Assembly: GCA_013695885.1 (NCBI GenBank)
Contig: JACCZP010000071.1
Coordinates: forward strand, 1-5,110
DNA: 5,110 bases
Source: Thermoleophilaceae bacterium
GTDB lineage: Bacteria > Actinomycetota > Thermoleophilia > Solirubrobacterales > Thermoleophilaceae
Reading direction: 5' to 3'
Shown here: positions 4,360 through 5,110 of the stretch, in pieces
Layout: each line of letters starts with the position of its first letter
Position numbering within the stretch: the stretch's first letter is position 1
The notes under the pieces: generated by a model
What the model was told of the DNA's origin: nothing
The model's database searches: none
Seen by the model: the letters and a program-made list of their open reading frames with translations, nothing else
Made by a program: the position numbers and the translations under genes

Positions 4360-4872
4360 TTGCCAACCGACACCCGGCCGACCCTCACGCCTGAGCGAGC
4401 CTCCGCCCTGCTCGGCGCGCTGCTCGCCGTAGCGATCGCCGTGTCGGTGGTCCACTACGCCGACAACTTCGTCAACTTCGAGGACTTCCCGGAGCCCGCG
4501 TCGGGCCCAGCGCCGACGGCCACCGTGATCGCCGTCTCGTGGTTCGTGTTCACCGCTGCCGGTCTGGCCGCCCTGGTGCTCTTCCGCCGCGGTCACGTGG
4601 CCGCCGCGGGTGCCGCCCTGGCCTTCTACTCGGTCAGCGGCCTCGTCGGCCTCGGGCACTACACGGTTCCGGGGGCGGGCGCGATGCCCTGGTGGCGCCA
4701 CGCGCACATCGCCGCGGACATCCTCTGCGGGATCGCGGTGCTCGCGTTCGCGGTGTGGGCGGTGCGGCGGTTCGGGTGGGGGGGAGCTCTCAGGCTCGCT
4801 CCGGCGTCACCGCCACGTCGTGCCGGGCCGCCCACTGGCTCACGTCGCGGCGCTCGATCGCGGCGGCCATGA
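4360..4872 (+). CDS. Four-helix integral membrane protein, function unknown
   Basis: From a TTG at 4360-4362 the product has 170 residues. Four hydrophobic segments are visible: ASALLGALLAVAIAVSVV (about 14-31), TATVIAVSWFVFTAAGLAAL (54-73), VAAAGAALAFYSVSGLVGL (80-98) and AADILCGIAVLAFAVWAV (119-136). Between them are a His-Tyr-x-Asp-Asn motif followed by acidic/aromatic residues (VVHYADNFVNFEDFPEP) and a second HY-bearing loop (GHYTVPGAGAMPWWRHAHI). From memory, related actinobacterial membrane proteins share the 'VHYxDN' start; no function is known to me, though the His/Asp-rich loops could hold a metal or haem. The tail after residue 140 (PPRRAGPPTGSRRGARSRRP) is low-complexity and overlaps the opposing VWA gene by 83 bp. 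The TTG is preferred because GGAG lies 10 nt upstream and the open frame from 4183 adds only arginine-rich sequence. Confidence 0.72.
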   Translation: MPTDTRPTLTPERASALLGALLAVAIAVSVVHYADNFVNFEDFPEPASGPAPTATVIAVSWFVFTAAGLAALVLFRRGHVAAAGAALAFYSVSGLVGLGHYTVPGAGAMPWWRHAHIAADILCGIAVLAFAVWAVRRFGWGGALRLAPASPPRRAGPPTGSRRGARSRRP

Positions 4873-5110
4873 GGTCGGGGAAGAGGTCGGGAGTGCAGGC
4901 GAAGACCGGGGCTCCGAGGGACGCGAGATGCTGGGCGTTCGCGTGGTCGTGGGCGGGCGCGCCATCGTCGCTCAGCGCGAGCGCCTGGTCGATGTCGGTG
5001 CCGCCGCCGAGCTGGACGCCGAACAGGAGGTCGACGGGGTCGTCGAGGTCGTCGGTCAGGTCGACCACCGACGTGTCGAACGCGACGAAGCGCAGTGAGA
5101 GCGCGGGCAG
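4790..5110 (-). CDS. VWA-domain protein, C-terminal part, apparently internally deleted
   Basis: The last 106 residues of a von Willebrand factor A-type protein enter from the right edge. Visible are LRFVAFDTSVVDLTDDLDDPVD, then LFGVQLGGGTDIDQAL (residues 29-44), where the Thr of GGGTD is the third MIDAS metal-binding motif, then directly ALSDDGAPAHDHAN and a conserved end, APVFACTPDLFPDLMAAAIERRD. This matches the VWA/CoxE-like proteins often found beside MoxR-type AAA ATPases. In relatives as I recall them, about 45-50 residues containing a strand with a MIDAS Asp (of the 'LISDLYEGG' kind) separate GGGTDI..AL from LALSD..APAYDH; here they are absent without loss of frame. The protein may be inactive in metal binding, or the gene may be decaying. 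The N-terminal part and first MIDAS motif lie outside the window. Confidence 0.78.
   Translation of the reverse strand: MPALSLRFVAFDTSVVDLTDDLDDPVDLLFGVQLGGGTDIDQALALSDDGAPAHDHANAQHLASLGAPVFACTPDLFPDLMAAAIERRDVSQWAARHDVAVTPERA

Noticed and set aside
4778..4784. Run of seven G as a frameshift that would end the membrane protein before the VWA gene
   Set aside because: Neither of the other two frames reaches an early stop after the run, so a shift would not explain the overlap. The tail overlap is accepted as real or as a ragged 3' end.
1..5110. CRISPR arrays, tRNA/rRNA genes, insertion sequences or attachment sites
   Set aside because: No regularly spaced long repeats, transposase motifs, cloverleaf-like sequences or terminal inverted repeats were found.

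Overview
This is a very GC-rich window with mixed strands and tightly packed genes. Start codons are varied (ATG, GTG, TTG and probably one CTG), and there are no RNA genes, insertion sequences or CRISPR arrays. Codon use and the style of the proteins suggest a high-GC actinobacterium. The short 3-hydroxyacyl-CoA dehydrogenase with an 'ARS' turn resembles, from memory, proteins of the Solirubrobacterales/Thermoleophilia. That placement is inference.

Layout. Bases 1-488 (minus strand) hold a MazEF-like toxin-antitoxin pair: a ribbon-helix-helix antitoxin followed by an overlapping MazF/PemK toxin that runs off the left edge. Bases 623-859 (plus) encode a small membrane-anchored coiled-coil protein. 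Bases 866-2552 (minus) form a three-gene operon: a second RHH antitoxin, a VapC-type PIN toxin and a 3-hydroxyacyl-CoA dehydrogenase, all abutting or overlapping. Bases 2646-3233 (plus) encode an unrecognised helical protein, convergent with an ADP-ribosylglycohydrolase (DraG family) at 3252-4181 (minus). A divergent intergenic region (4182-4359) separates the hydrolase from a four-helix membrane protein on the plus strand (4360-4872). That gene overlaps tail-to-tail with the C-terminal end of a VWA-domain protein entering from the right edge (minus).

Regulation. Both antitoxin genes carry three direct CAT-containing repeats over the presumed core promoter, one set at 11-bp and the other at 10-bp spacing, as expected of RHH autoregulatory operators. 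The hydrolase has a perfect 10-bp direct repeat at 21-bp spacing over its promoter. Four genes starting with ATG or GTG lack a convincing Shine-Dalgarno (SD) sequence but have a TA-hexamer 6-7 nt before the start codon, which fits leaderless mRNAs. The genes starting with TTG or CTG all have good SD sequences.

Most notable points. The PIN toxin probably starts at a CTG codon in the same frame as the antitoxin stop, so a conventional GTG start would lose its first catalytic aspartate. The VWA protein seems to lack about 45-50 residues in the middle of its domain. The dehydrogenase lacks the usual acidic NAD-selecting residue and the CoA-binding helical arm. No complete new defence system is visible, but the two toxin-antitoxin modules with their operators and the ADP-ribose hydrolase give the window an accessory flavour.
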